Shown in pieces: positions 34,200 to 48,285 of a DNA stretch of 64,000 bases; the first letter of the stretch is position 1, and the number at the start of each line of letters is the position of its first letter. Under the pieces are notes generated by a model, which did not search any database, was not told the DNA's origin, and saw only the letters and a list, made by a program, of their open reading frames with translations. Source of the stretch: Cladochytrium replicatum (taxonomy: Eukaryota; Chytridiomycota; Chytridiomycetes; Cladochytriales; Cladochytriaceae); assembly GCA_025526935.1 (NCBI GenBank), contig JAHLKD010000096.1:147831-211830 (forward strand), written 5' to 3'. The position numbers were made by a program, and so were the translations under genes.

Positions 34200-36070
34200 A
34201 TGCGCAACCTATCGGGAAGCAATGGCAACAACAACGGCAACAACCGCGGTCATCGAAACCAAGCCAACATCTCAAACACCAATAACAGCAACAACAGTCT
34301 CACCCACTCTGCCGGCTCGTCTCCAAACAATGTCGAGATGCCAGCTGCCGCCCTAGCCGCGGATACGTCCGGGGAGCGAACATTCACGCCATTCTTCGCG
34401 TGCGTCGGATCGAGCAACGACGACCGGGTGACTCGATCACACAGGGAACTTCACGAGATCCCTACTCTTCTGTCGATCCCTTGTGCTGTCGATCGAATTG
34501 AGCACACTGTTTTGTCGGCTCGTTCCAGTGACGAGATCTCTTGGTATCTCGACTCAGGAGCGACGACACACATCTGCAAGGATCGTGCAGCGTTTGCCAA
34601 TCTCCGGAGCGTTCCTCCAGAGACTATCCTAGTCGGGAACAACGAGACGGTCACCGTCACTGAACGAGGTTCGGTCAAACTGATGTTTGATTTGAATGGC
34701 AGAACTAACAATCTTGAACTTACCAATGTATTTTACGCCCCGACTTTCTCCCACAACTTGGTATCTGTTGGTCGCCTCGTGGATGCGAGCCTCGAGGTGA
34801 AGTTTGCCAAGAACGTTTGCGACGTCCGCTATCCGAACGGGGCGCTTTTCTTTACTGCTCGCCGGGACATAGGCCGCCTTTGGCGCCTACAATCTGCTCA
34901 ACTCTTCAGAAAACCCTCCGCCTTTCTCGTCACGACCACGCAAGCTCAACTCGCTCAGCTCTGGCATGCCCGCACCGGTCACCCTGGTGTCAACGCCTTG
35001 CGTCAGCTTCCTCATCTTGTGGACGGTCTCAGTGTTCAAGCTTTCAACGATGCCGACGTCCACAGTTGTGCGTCCTGTCAAGCTGCCAAAGCGCGCAAAC
35101 AGCCTTTTAATGGCTCCCGTCGCCGTGCAACAGCACCCCTCGAACGTATTCATCTCGACCTCGCCGGCCCCATCTCGCCTCCCTCACTCACCGGAAATCA
35201 GTACGTCGCAGGTTTGACCGACGACTGCACCTCCGGTCGTTGGGTGCTCTTCTCCTCGGACAAGCAGGCTCGTACGGTCAACACGAGCTTCGACACCTGG
35301 CGACGACACGCTGAGAGACAGTCCGGACAGCTGGTCAAGTCCATTCGAACGGATGGTGGACGCGAGTTCGTTGGGGAATTCAAATCGTTCCTGAGCCAGC
35401 TCGGGAAGATGCCACTGTCGTTGACTCCAAGTGGGTGTTCAAGCGCAAAGTACTCGCCAACGGGGCGCACAATCGATTCAAGGCCCGCATTGTTGCTCGA
35501 GGTTTCACGCAACAATTTGGTGTTGATTTTGACGAGGTATTTGCGCCTGTCGTCTCGTTTGTCACGTTCCGTCTCCTCGTGGCACTTGCTGCCGCGATGG
35601 GATGGGTGATGCGAAAGGGAGATGTGAAGCAAGCATATCTCAACGCCATCTTGATGCACACCATCTACCTCAGGATCCCTCCCGGTTTACCGTTCTCGGA
35701 AAATCGCAAGAAAGCCTGGCGTCTCCACAAGTCACTCTATGGACTCCGTCAGTCTGGCCGAAATTGGAACAAGGAGTTCGACTCTAAGCTTACCTCAAAC
35801 GGATTCATACGGTTACGGTCAGATTCTTGCGTTTGCCTTCTACCTGGTAACGGATTTGCGGAAACAGTCATCATCGCAATATTCGTGGACGACGCGTTGG
35901 TCATTGGAACAATCCTGGATCTTCGTAACTCTGCGGTCGCTTTCGGTGCACCTTCCTTTGTCAACGCAACGTCCTTCATCATGGGCATAGTGATTGGGCG
36001 AGGAACCGTTCCTTCGGCGAGCTTGATGAAGCGCCGTTTGTACTACATTTTGAAACTGGAAGTTGCATAA
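34200..36070 (+). pseudogene. Copia C pol, internally deleted
   Basis: Frame 34200-35400: protease with WYLDSGATTHICK, the pre-integrase domain with LWHARTGHPG and CASCQAAK, and the integrase start with LDLAGPISPP and SIRTDGGREFVGEF. At about 35405 the sequence jumps inside one clone of DNA to the reverse transcriptase in another frame (35435-36070): FKARIVARGFTQQFG, GDVKQAYLNA, SLYGLRQSGRNWN, IFVDDALVIG. The end of integrase and the start of reverse transcriptase are deleted, and everything after about 36065 (RNase H, 3' LTR) is missing. Family differs from A and B in sequence, GC content and primer site. Confidence 0.88.
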
Positions 36071-36088
36071 TGCCTGGAGTGTGAACCC

Positions 36089-37060
36089 ATGCGCAAACAT
36101 GCGCCGCTGACCGGGATACAACAGTGGGCGAAATATGGGCTTAATAGTCCTCAGGCTGCGATAGATCGGGCGAGTATGGAGGGACACGTCGATGGTCTCG
36201 ACTGGTGGTTGAAGGAGGGTGGTCTAGGGCTTAAGTGGACTCACAAAGAAATGGATTGGGCCAACACGAAGGGACACAGGGCCACTTCGACTGGTGGAAA
36301 GAGAGCGGTCTTGATCTCAGATGGACTGCCGAAACGGCAAGTCGAAACAAGCACGTTGAAGTCCTTGAATTGTGGGAAACAAGCAGTCTGAAACTACGAC
36401 GGACGAACTTGGCGATGGAAGGTGGACAGCAGTCCGTCGTATCGATATGCTTGACAGGTGGAAGAACAGCGGATTAAGATTAACATGGAGTTACATGCCA
36501 ATCAATCGAAATGGCGGCTGAACGCGGACACCGGGCGTCTGTCTTACAGGGGTGGAAATGAAGTGAAATCAAAGTGGCCCGGAGTGGTCGGATGGTATGG
36601 TTAGCAAGCCGAGCTGGTTGCGTCAACGTTTTGCAATCGATGAAAGAGAACGGGCAGGAACTGCACTCGTCGCTCCCGTTGATCTACGCCTTCCAAACCG
36701 GCCGTATTGATGCGCTTGAGTGGTGGAAAAAAAGTGGTGTGGAATTGCAGTATGTCGTTTAACGGACGAGGCAAACAAAAATTAGTCGCGTCGGTGTACG
36801 TCAGTAGTGGAAAGACAGTGGTCTTGCGCTTCAATGGAGTTCATCGGCAATAGAATCCGGGAGCGAAAAGGGCCATGTGGAGTTCTGCAATGGTGAAAGG
36901 AGAGTGGTTTGGAATTGAAATACTCCAGACAACTGGTGATCAACCTGGCGAGAAAGAACGGCTGTGCTGCATCGGTTGAACAGAGTGGTTCGAACCTGGC
37001 TTAAAATCTCTGGCAGTTTCATTACGTGCAACGCAAAGAAAAATCGATAAAAGACAACCT
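36089..37060 (+). pseudogene. Relic of a WWK-SGL ankyrin-like repeat gene
   Basis: Repeats with the pattern A---GHV--LDWWK-SGL-L-W recur in shifting frames: EGHVDGLDWWLKEGGLGLKW near 36178-36240, DWWKESGLDLRW near 36288-36330, MLDRWKNSGL near 36445-36475, DALEWWKKSGVELQY near 36708-36755. Frameshifts and stops separate them, so no product is possible. The repeat resembles ankyrin-like units (about 26 residues) that I associate with large families in chytrid genomes; the family assignment is from memory. It starts right after the broken end of copia C, so the insertion may have cut it. Confidence 0.7.
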
Positions 37061-37097
37061 TCATTCAGCGTAAAAACCCCATCATCAAATGTTCAAA

Positions 37098-38785
37098 TCA
37101 ATTTTCCAAGACAGAAGGCTTCATCCTTTTCACGCCTTTAAATACTGTCTGCAACTGCACATCCCATCCACCGCTGTCGCTTCCTGCATCCATCATGATA
37201 TCATCGCTGTCTATATTTACTGCTCGCTGTGGTAGCAGAGACCCCATTGGAACTTGTGGCCCTGGCGTTTGAGTCATCAACACTGGCCGAGTTGTAACGC
37301 GACATACGTCGTCATCGTCAAAATCATCTTGTGCCTCTCCGCTCCGGTTCACGACGACAAAGAAGTTGTCCGTAACGTCCATGTTGGTTCCAACGACCGA
37401 TGTCCGATCTTGAAAGTATCGTCGTTGTGGATCGAGAATTTCAAGCAGAAGCTACCAAATGAAACATTTAGATTGTTGAATGTTGCGGTTATAGGTTCAA
37501 ATTCTACGTACACTAGCCCTCCAACCATCCACACCTCCCAAAGCCTGAGCGACCGAAATCCCGAACAGCTCTCTGTATAGCAACAACAACATATCGAACA
37601 GAAGTCGTGTATGGTTAGGCACTATGTGCAGTATCCGGTGTCGAACTCCCTCAATGTGATTACGCTCAACCTGAATGGCTTGTGCTTCTGTCCCGACTAC
37701 AAACTGGTATTGGTTGTGCAAATGGCGGCGCTGCTGAAGCGATCCATCTAACTTTCTTCCAAACGTTCCCTCACGAACAAATGAAGCGTTCTCGTGCGCT
37801 CTAGGCAGCTCCGCCTGAGGAGCCGCACGCTTTCGCTTCTTCCCTTTGGGTTGCGCGGAATCCTGGGATTCTGCAATTTCGTCGCGCATCCGTGGATCGA
37901 TCACAAACTTTTCGCCCTCCTGGACACCATATCCACCCGTCAAGAAGAAACGGTATCCTTCACAGGCTAGAAAGTCGTCCAGCGAGCGAATCGCGGTTGT
38001 TGCGAACCGCTTGCAATCTTCAAGCAAGTCGGTGTGATATTCACGAGCGTATCGACGAGACAGGCTGAGGAGCGGAAAAGCGAGACAAGTGTTGCTTGCG
38101 TACAGCTTGCGAAGACGAAGAAGCAGCTTTGGTTTGGATGGTGCGGGTTTGGGCTGTCGTCTTGTTGGAGACAGCCGACCTGAACTATTGAGCGGATTAT
38201 GGACCGCATTTTCACCGGAAAAACCTTGGTTTTGCGAGGTGTTTGAATGGAGCATTGCGGGTTGTGGAAATGAGTAGCACTTTGGATATTGTTGGCAAAG
38301 CGAGCGATGTAACTGAAACGGCCAAGCGGGCGGATTGACTTCCTGCGGCTGTGGGATGGAGAATGCTCGAGAGTGGCTGTTGTGCAGGAACGTCTAGAAG
38401 TACGGTGAATGCACAATGGATGCTGTCAGTTTAAAACCAGAAGCAATTATCAAGTGGAAAGTACCTTGGCAAGTTCAACCATCGACTTGAATGCGGGAAT
38501 AAGGAGTTGAGTCCGTTCGAGGCGGACTGCAGAGGCAATACAAAACAAAAGGTGAACAGTTAGTGCTCTTCTTTCTCTGTCCAATTGTCAATCTTATTAC
38601 TAAGATAGGCCAATCCTTCTACGGCAACTGCGCAAGTCACTCAATCTCAACGTAAAAAACAGAAACGCTTTACGTTATCAAGTTGTTCTAATGCAGATGA
38701 TTGGAAAGCAACCCCTGCTCCCTCAAGACTGCTGGTTTCGTTTCCTTGAGCACCTTTCAACCCGTGAGTGGCGGAGAGTCGCGTT
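37098..38785 (-). CDS. Unrecognised protein, helical start and acidic end, 5' end unresolved
   Basis: Exons by frame continuity: 38785..38667, 38526..38465, 38393..37512, 37451..37098, about 472 aa plus an unknown N-terminus. The first two exons join into a heptad-like helix, SALEQLDNVKLRLERTQLL then PAFKSMVELAK. A Pro-rich stretch, a basic patch (KPKLLLRLRKLYA), a run with FLTGGYGVQEGEKFVIDP, a nuclear-signal-like KGKKRKR and a helix LLFDMLLLLYRELFG follow. The C-terminus is acidic (DDFDDDD, IDSDD). The donor at 38666 (GTTTCT) is weak but is the only one that keeps frame. The length and nuclear signal would suit a chromatin or transcription subunit, but I do not recognise a family. Confidence 0.55.
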
Positions 38786-39013
38786 CTGGATGATCGGTGC
38801 AGGTGATTCTTTTTTACTTCGTATTTATAATTTGGTGTATTTGGAAATAGGTGTTATTTGGAAGAAAGAAAAAGAAGAAAACACTAGCAGCAAAGTTGAA
38901 GAAAAGAATGACGCGAATCAGATCTGGCAATATTCACTTTGGTCACCGTGCAATGGAGGAATCTTGGCTAATTTTGATGGATGGTATTCTCTCTCACTGT
39001 TTCCTGTGAACAT

Positions 39014-40263
39014 TCAGTAACTTGATGAGTGAGAAGGCGGGCGATATCCTCGGACGGGCTGCATCTGGATATGTTGTGCTGGAATGGAATATTGGGAACG
39101 ATCGTAAGCCTCATAATCTTCCCATGGGCCAGAAGACCGGGCATTGTGTCTGTGACGGGAGGGTGGTTGGCCCATTGCAGGTGGTCTTTGAGCAGCCATT
39201 GCTTGAGCTGATAAAGTGTCGTCAATAATATCGTGCACACCGTCCTGAATGCGCTGCCATTCTTCGAGCCGACGGCGTTGTTCACGTTGTATTTCAAGCT
39301 TACGCTACAAAGTCATACGAATTAGCCATGTGAGAGAAACTATAAATACAAAAGCGTTTGCCTGATGGGATCGGAAGTGTTGGCGCATGTTATCGTGTCT
39401 ACTGAACCGGGAGGTGCAGTTCGGAATCGGGCAAGCAAATGGTTTTATATTGGTATGTGTACGCTCATGACGAGATAAATGCCCGCTGGAGTGAAATGAT
39501 GTTCAGTGAATTGTTTGCCCATTTTCTTGTGTACGTCCACTTACCTTGTAGAGAACGCCTTCCCGCATGCACAAACATGTTTCTTTACCTTTCCGTCCTC
39601 ACCTTTCCGAGAGGAAGCAGTAACACCCGCATCTGGGGTTTGCTTTAAGCTTTTGATCTTGGTAGGTGGAGGAGATGCCGAGCTAGGAGATTGTGAATGT
39701 TGCTGTTGTTGCAAGTCGGCGGAACTGCGTTCAGATTGTGGATGACGCGAGTAAGCGTGATCAATTTCGCCTCCATTTGATACTCTATTGCTCGCTGAAT
39801 AGGGATAGTCCGAGTATCCAGAAGGTGGTGCGACCATAGTGGGATCAAATGTGCTGTCGTATAGTGGGGGAGGCAAACTGTATGCATCGATTGTTTGTGA
39901 AAACGATGATGTGTGGCCGCGTGCATAAGGCTCGTTGGGATTTCGCACGTAAGGTTGCTGATGTGCCACTGCAGGTGAATGAAACGACGGATCGGAGACA
40001 CTGTGTCTGGGTGGCACATCAGACACGGTACACTCCCGAATGAGCGAAGATATCGGGGGAAGCTGCTCTCCAAACCCAAAGCTTGGACCAGGTCGATACA
40101 TAAGCACGGATCGCGAATCATTGGAGACATTCATTGGGGGATAAGCATTTTGATGCATTTGCCCATACGAGACTGGATATGCCTCTTCATAGATGCTCGG
40201 TGAGACTTCAAGTGGATCAGTAGTCCGGATCTGGGAAGGGTGCTCCACACTAATTCTTGACAT
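39014..40263 (-). CDS. C2H2 zinc-finger transcription factor, Nrg1-like
   Basis: Exons 40263..39545, 39485..39362, 39304..39014 give 377 aa. Residues 1-225 are disordered (Ser, Pro, Tyr, Gln). Two tandem C2H2 fingers follow at about 228-283: HVCACGKAFSTSGHLSRH and ACPIPNCTSRFSRHDNMRQH, the arrangement seen in fungal Nrg1/Com2-type repressors and activators, with the first intron splitting finger one after FSTS. A charged helix rich in Arg/Gln/Glu then leads to a His/Ser-rich tail. The second intron (39305-39361) begins GC, the second GC-AG intron in the window. DNA-binding is secure; target genes cannot be told. Confidence 0.88.
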
Positions 40264-40703
40264 TAACGTGCGGAAGGTTCAGCGTTGGTGCTGTTGTGGA
40301 GCCAAGCTGAGCGAAATGTGGGCACGATATATGAAATGTGGCAGACGCGGGGGCCACACATCTAAGGAAAGGGCATCCAGAAGGGGCAGGGCAAAATTAG
40401 GGACCATGCACCGGGCCAAATTTACAGATGTCCGCATAAACCTATTCTCCGACTGTGGCTACAACGGGCGCACGGAATACCTCAGCCAGCAAAAGAAGTC
40501 TTCTTCTATTCAAAAGTCCGATAGAATCTGGCCCGAACTGACCGAGTTCCAGACAACAACGAAATGTTTTGATTGTTTTCCTTGCTAAATTATTTAATGT
40601 CCCTTGACAAGCCCTGCCTCGTCAGGGTCCGAGAATTTGCACAGGAATTATTACTATTAGAGTGACGGCACCTACTCTCAATTTAATAAATGGCGTTGGT
40701 GTA
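40264..40703. other. Intergenic region
   Basis: 440 bp between the 5' end of the zinc-finger gene and the 3' end of allantoicase (both minus strand). It should hold the zinc-finger promoter and the allantoicase terminator. No conserved open frame, repeat or strong motif seen. Confidence 0.4.
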
Positions 40704-42244
<1,541 letters not shown>

Positions 42245-43847
42245 ATGGCATACGCTGGCCAGGCATACGGGAGAGGCTGGGAGCTCAACCGCGATCAAAC
42301 GGTCGGGTCACCAGGCGCCTCCTTCGCTACGTCAGCAGCGCGGATGAAGAGAATAGACGACGTACAAACAAACTTGTCTGCAGAGATCGGGATGGGTAGC
42401 AACGAGTTTAGCCATTATGCAGAGTACGATACGCACCACTCGTACGCAACTTACTCGCCCGGAGGCACCCAAATTCACAACCAGCAGAAGCATGTTCCGA
42501 GTAAACGGGTTTGTACATGTGCTTTTGCAGATTGATTGACGAACGATTAATCTCTTTATCTTTGTAAGCAGAGGCGGTCTGACGAGTCTCCTGTTGTGGA
42601 CGAAAGCCCATTAATGTCTCACCTCCCAGCGCTGCCAATGTCACCGGGTGTTGGGACTGTCGCAAGACCCCATGTCCCGGCAGTGTTTCAGTGCGTCCAA
42701 TGTCTGACAATCCTTGCAGACTCCACGGGTTCCGCTGCGTATCACGCAGGTAAGAGACCTGGTTACTCGCCGTCATACCATTCTTACATACCAAAATAGA
42801 TGCAAACTTTCTGACGCTCGAAGCCATATCTCAGTCAGTCGATGTCGTTGAGCCACCACAGATTTGCGTTGATGGGTTTCTACGCAACTGCTCTTATAAA
42901 GCTCTGCGGTGCTCGCACTGTGGAACCATTGTCGGAAAATGGGTGTATGACACTCCAGAGTTTCTGAACCACATTCTGTAAGTCAGTCGATATCTTGTTT
43001 AACGTTTTTCTGCCTTTACTCGTTATTCAATTTTAAACTCGTCGTCAGGAATCGGTTTGTCCTGGAAATGACAGCAATTCGGCCTTATCACCTGGGAGAG
43101 AACACTTTAACCATCACAGTGAACGTTCCCGAGCCTTCCCCGGCCCCTCCCCCACCAGCTGTACAAATTCCAAACTTGGGGGTCCCGTCGCGGTTATCAA
43201 ACTCCAGCTCTCGCGGATATTCCGACCACAACGATATCTCCTCGGGCGGTAGTGATTACAACGCCGGGTATGACGAATCCTACGAGGAAGCAACTCCCCG
43301 TGACCATTCTCGCCTGAAGCGAGAGTCCATGGAGGGTCAGCAGCCACCGGGGTCATCCAAACGCGGCGGCTTGGACTTCAAGACCTACCCTTGCCCCAGA
43401 CCGTACTGCAGCAAAGTGTACAAAAATCCTGGAGGACTCAAGTACCACCTCACCAGCGGCACTTGCGAACTCGACTACGATGCGATACCGGCAAAGGGAG
43501 GATCGGCGATCCCGCCAAACCCGCACGAGAGTGGGAGTGACAATGAAGACGGAGCAGATGGAATCGAGGATGGTGGCGAAGGAGGGTCTATTTCGCCCAA
43601 TAGTGCCGGACGGAAGATCAAAGTTACTAAAAGACCGTACTGGTGTGTGATGCCCGGATGCTCCAAACGATACAAGAATCTTGCGGGATTGAAGTACCAT
43701 GCGAAGACGATGCATCCCAAGTTGCGATTGGAAGATATCAGGGGTGGGCGGGGGGTGACAACGCCGGGATCTCCCACAGGACTCGGAAATGAGGAAGGAA
43801 GGGAAATGTCACTTCCGGGCGAGGAAATCGGTGAGCAGGTGTATTAG
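42245..43847 (+). CDS. Mis18/yippee-like domain fused to Sfp1-like zinc fingers
   Basis: Exons 42245..42508, 42572..42749, 42800..42977, 43049..43847, 472 aa, all phases consistent. Residues about 127-235 look like a Mis18/yippee zinc-ribbon beta fold: first CxxC at 129/132 (FQCVQCLTILADS), second CxxC at 185/188 (RCSHCGTIVGKWVYDTP), and RFVLEMTAIRPYHLG at the end, as in Mis18 proteins that prime centromeres for CENP-A loading. The C-terminal half has two zinc fingers of the Sfp1/JAZF1 style, YPCPRPYCSKVYKNPGGLKY (C322, C327, H340, then C346 in the fourth place) and YWCVMPGCSKRYKNLAGLKY (C406, C411, H424, H429), linked by acidic sequence. Both domains lie on unbroken, in-phase exons, so the fusion is not an artefact of joining two genes unless the 42978-43048 intron is misread. 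Inference: a chromatin or transcription factor; a centromere role is unproven. Confidence 0.75.
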
Positions 43848-44090
43848 GAGCAATTACTCTTCTTTTTCTTTCTAGTGTTTTCTTCCTCGTTTATCGTTTG
43901 GGCAAATTTGTGAGGTTATTGCTGACAGTCACTTGCCATCAAGTAGTTTTCCGACATCTGTTGATCATCAGGGATTAATTTATAAAGTACGAGAAGGAGG
44001 TTTTAAGGCTGAGGCCGCAGTGGAACGTATATCTGCAATTACTGAATACATATTGAAAGGTGGTGTGGTCTATTTGTGGAAATCTTTTTG
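43848..44090. other. Convergent intergenic region
   Basis: 243 bp between the stop of the Mis18-like gene and the 3' end of the isomerase relic. T-rich TCTTTTTCTTTCTAG follows the stop. No feature beyond terminator sequence expected. Confidence 0.35.
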
Positions 44091-44935
<845 letters not shown>

Positions 44936-45515
44936 GTAGTTGCCTGATCCGAATGATACCGTGCACACACTCCTACTTCGTTTCAACCCCGATGGGCGTG
45001 TCATTCACGTCCACTACGAGGCACATTTCGCGCTGACCTGCTCTTCATCGTATGTAGACCAGTCGAGTATTCCGGGCATTTTTGGTGAAGCGTTGAGGTG
45101 AGCAGCTAGTCTGGTTCTGGTTCAAAAGGCGGAGTGCGATCGCCGAGAATTCTCTTTGCAGTAATAAAGAGGTTGCAGGTGGACTTGTCTGCTGCGTGCA
45201 GAGCTCCGCAAGTGCATTTCCGGGTACGGGGTGGATGCGACACCGTGCAAAAGAGTGATTCAATCCTGGGGTGTGGGATTGGAAACCCCTCCATTCCAAA
45301 TGTGATGTTTTTGGAGGAGAATGTCTTAGATAAGAGCACACAGCATAAGCTGATTTGTTGTATTAAAGAGAATAATAGTTATACGTTTAACAATCATTTC
45401 TTTGCGATGATCGCGATGTGTGAAGAACAGCTTAACTTTTTTGAGAATAAACAGAGCCATAAACTATCAGAATCCAACCGTCCAAGCCACTCCCGTTACC
45501 GAAGGCTTCAACCAA
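44936..45515. other. Intergenic region
   Basis: 580 bp. Open frames on both strands (for example 45134-45565 plus and 45045-45341 minus) overlap each other and have no recognisable domain. The first ends by overlapping the lipase start in another frame. Likely the lipase promoter and the upstream part of the isomerase relic. Confidence 0.35.
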
Positions 45516-47768
45516 ATGGTTCCGTTCTTGGGGCGTTTGTCACTAACGGACTGGTGAGAAATTGATGGAAATTACAGTTTCATGTCGATAACACTGTGAA
45601 AACTTCAAAGGCCTCGGCTGCTGTTCGCCTTCTCCTTTCTGTTGGGGGAGCAGATCTTGCGCCTCGTGTTTGTGCTCTTTCCACCTTTCAGATGGGCCGC
45701 TGAGTACATTTCGAGGTTCCTTTTCTCTCCCGGAACGGAGGCGCTTGCCTCCTTCGACGAAATAAGGCGGAAGGCCCGTGGAGTGCCTTCCGATGTGACG
45801 CTTTCATCGGATGATATCGCAGAGGAAGATGGGGATCTGGTCTTCTCCGAAATCGACCGCGCACTAGAGAGGATGGAGAATATTGAAGATTTTGTTCGTT
45901 TCTGGTGGGCTCAAGATTGATAATCGGCATTGTGACGTCAGTTTCCCTTATCTCGTTTTTATCGCAGGGGTTTCATTCTTGAGCCGCATTATGTCACCAC
46001 AGATGACGGCTTCATTCTTACTCTTCATCGTATTCCGTGCTCACGCTCTGAATCTGCAGCCCGAGCATCGGGATCAGTTGCGCCTCATCAATCACCATCA
46101 AAACCACAATCGGCGAAGCCAGCAGTCTTGATCTGGCACGGCGTAAGTGAAATGCTGAATTTGGGTCTTGAGTATGAACTGACGAGGTAAACAAGTTTTT
46201 GATGTGTTCAGAGATTTGGGTTTGCCAGCCAGTCATGGAAAAGAATCTTGCATTCGTACTTGCAGAAGCGTAAGGACGAACGAAGGTTCAGATTATGGAA
46301 CTCCATCTAATTTATCTCTTCAGGGGTTATGATGTATGGCTCGGAAATACCAGAGGCAATAAGTACTCGTCGAAGCACTTGAAGTACAAACGCGGCGAAG
46401 AAGCGTATTGGGACTTCAGCATGGATACCCTTGCCTTATTCGATATGCCCGCTGCTGTTAATGTACGAAATTATGTTATTTTCCCCTCAATGCTATAACT
46501 ATTTGCAGTATATCATCAAAACGGCCGGAGTACCAACCTTGTCGTACATCGGCTTCTCGCAGGGCACAGCACAGGGATTTTCAAGCTTAAGCTTGAAGCG
46601 TGATCTTAACAAGAAAGTGAACATCTTTATCGCGCTGGCACCTGCCACAAAGCCGAAAGGTAATCTTACCAACCACGTTCTGATGAGTGTTTATTTGATG
46701 ACGGCAATGTAGGATTGGAGAACAAGTTTATCAACTCACTTATCAGTGCACACCCCGAAGTTATCTATTTGCTGTTTGGCCGAAAAGTGCTCTTGTCCTC
46801 AACACACTTCTGGTCTTCCATACTCTCACCACGGACTTACGCGGCTGTCATCGATGCTTGCATGTGGTTCCTTTTCGGCTGGACCTCGCAGTGCATCGAT
46901 CACAAGAATATCGTTTACCGTCACTTGTACAGCTACACGTCTGTCAAAACAGTTGTTCACTGGTTCCAAATCATGAGGGTCAAGCGATTTCAGGTATACA
47001 TTCTAACTTAGTGTCAATGAGAGAGCAGAAGTTTTTATATTGTGGTATTGATAGATGTACGACGAGAATCCAACTATGATTGCAAACGCCTCCACTGGAC
47101 ATGTGGTTCCACGTTACCCTACAGAGCACATTCAAACGCCCGTCGCCTTGTTCTATGGAGGGAAGGATACGCTACCTGACACTCAGTATATTATTCGGAA
47201 CAGGTGAGCAGTGGTGCATGTACCGCTTGCACGCAACTCATGGAACTTTGGTAGTCCTACTCCAGTTTTCTGTTTGCAAGTGCTTGAATACGAACATTTA
47301 AGCTTTATCTGGGGGACCCATCAAACGAAGCTCTTGTTCCCTCCGCTTCTCGGTCTCTTGCACTCGCACTCTCCTTTCCAGCGGAAACTTCCGTTAACTG
47401 TTCCGTGGATTAGTTATGAGGAGATTCGAGCGACGGTTGAGCGAGGTTCTGGAGTGCAAACTGAAGATGGAAGAGTGGTGTTTGATGGAACCGTGTCGGT
47501 CAAGGACTACCACGAGGGTGTTCGTGGGATTGCTCACGTCGTGAGCGTCACTGGATGGGGAGAAAAGAAGGTCGAGAGAAGGGCAAGCGTTGCACTTGAC
47601 AAAGAAGAACTTGGCCAGCTGTCGAAGCTTGAGAGGCCCTCGAGTGTGATGCTGATCTACCCGGAATGCAAGAATGCTGAAGAAGGAGAAGAAGAGGCAG
47701 AGGACGGCGTTGTGACTTTCAAACGCATGCGCAGACGCAGTCCTAGCCGTGATAAATTTATCGAATAA
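45516..47768 (+). CDS. Steryl-ester hydrolase / acid lipase family (Tgl1/Yeh-like)
   Basis: Alpha/beta-hydrolase that cleaves steryl esters or triacylglycerol at lipid droplets or membranes. Exons 45516..45553, 45611..45904, 45968..46142, 46214..46269, 46324..46462, 46509..46659, 46713..46993, 47055..47203 join in frame; the last exon runs from about 47281 to the stop at 47768. The N-terminus has a membrane anchor (LLFAFSFLLGE then LRLVFVLFPPF). The core shows the family signatures HYVTTDDGFILTLHRIP, LIWHG, AGYDVWLGNTRGNKYS, the nucleophile elbow GFSQG, VNIFIALAPA, the acid-residue loop FYGGKDTLPD and the catalytic-His motif EYEHLSFIWG. The 47203/47281 junction is one base out of phase as I read it, so either a short exon is missed or the copy has a frameshift before the His motif. 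The tail ends acidic then Arg-rich (RMRRRSPSRDK). Confidence 0.85.
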
Positions 47769-48285
47769 TCGGTTGTTCTGAACGATTTCTTTCTTTTGAA
47801 ACGATCCTGTCTCTTGATGTCTAAACACCATAATCATAATGAGGTAATGATACCGTTATTTAACTACAATGTTGGGATTCCAGTTTTGCGGAAAGTTTGC
47901 ACCCAGTGCTTCTGCTGAGGAAACGCAACCTCGAAATGCTGGCACGAAGGTATCTTGTAAACTCCATGTGCACATCATAGATTTGTCAGTCCGTGTGCTG
48001 GGTTGGTGTTCGTTTTTAAACTTCAAAGACGTTAAACAAAGCGTAAGCAGTCGCACAGGTTGTTTGTTGGGTCGGACCTCTTCATCATCTGTATGTCTCA
48101 TCTCTCAGTGCATTTCTGAATGACGTATCGTATCCACGGCTATTTTGTTTTCAGGCTGCCGCCACCCATCACCCCACAAATTAATCGTTAGTCCCATCAT
48201 CAAGCCCCACTCACTGTCCGGTTGCTTCTGCTACAGATCGGCCGCACAACTTTCACCAATCTTTACCCACATCAATCGATTCATC
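47769..48285. other. Intergenic region
   Basis: 517 bp between lipase and aminotransferase. C/A-rich leader before the aminotransferase ATG. No gene or repeat seen. Confidence 0.4.

Noticed and set aside
38968-39297. Minus-strand frame overlapping the zinc-finger 3' exon
   Set aside because: The zinc-finger reading (Arg/Gln/Glu helix then stop at 39014) joins in phase with the fingers; the other frame does not.
45134-45565. 144-codon plus-strand frame before the lipase
   Set aside because: No domain, overlapped by minus-strand frames of similar length, and its end lies in another frame over the lipase start.
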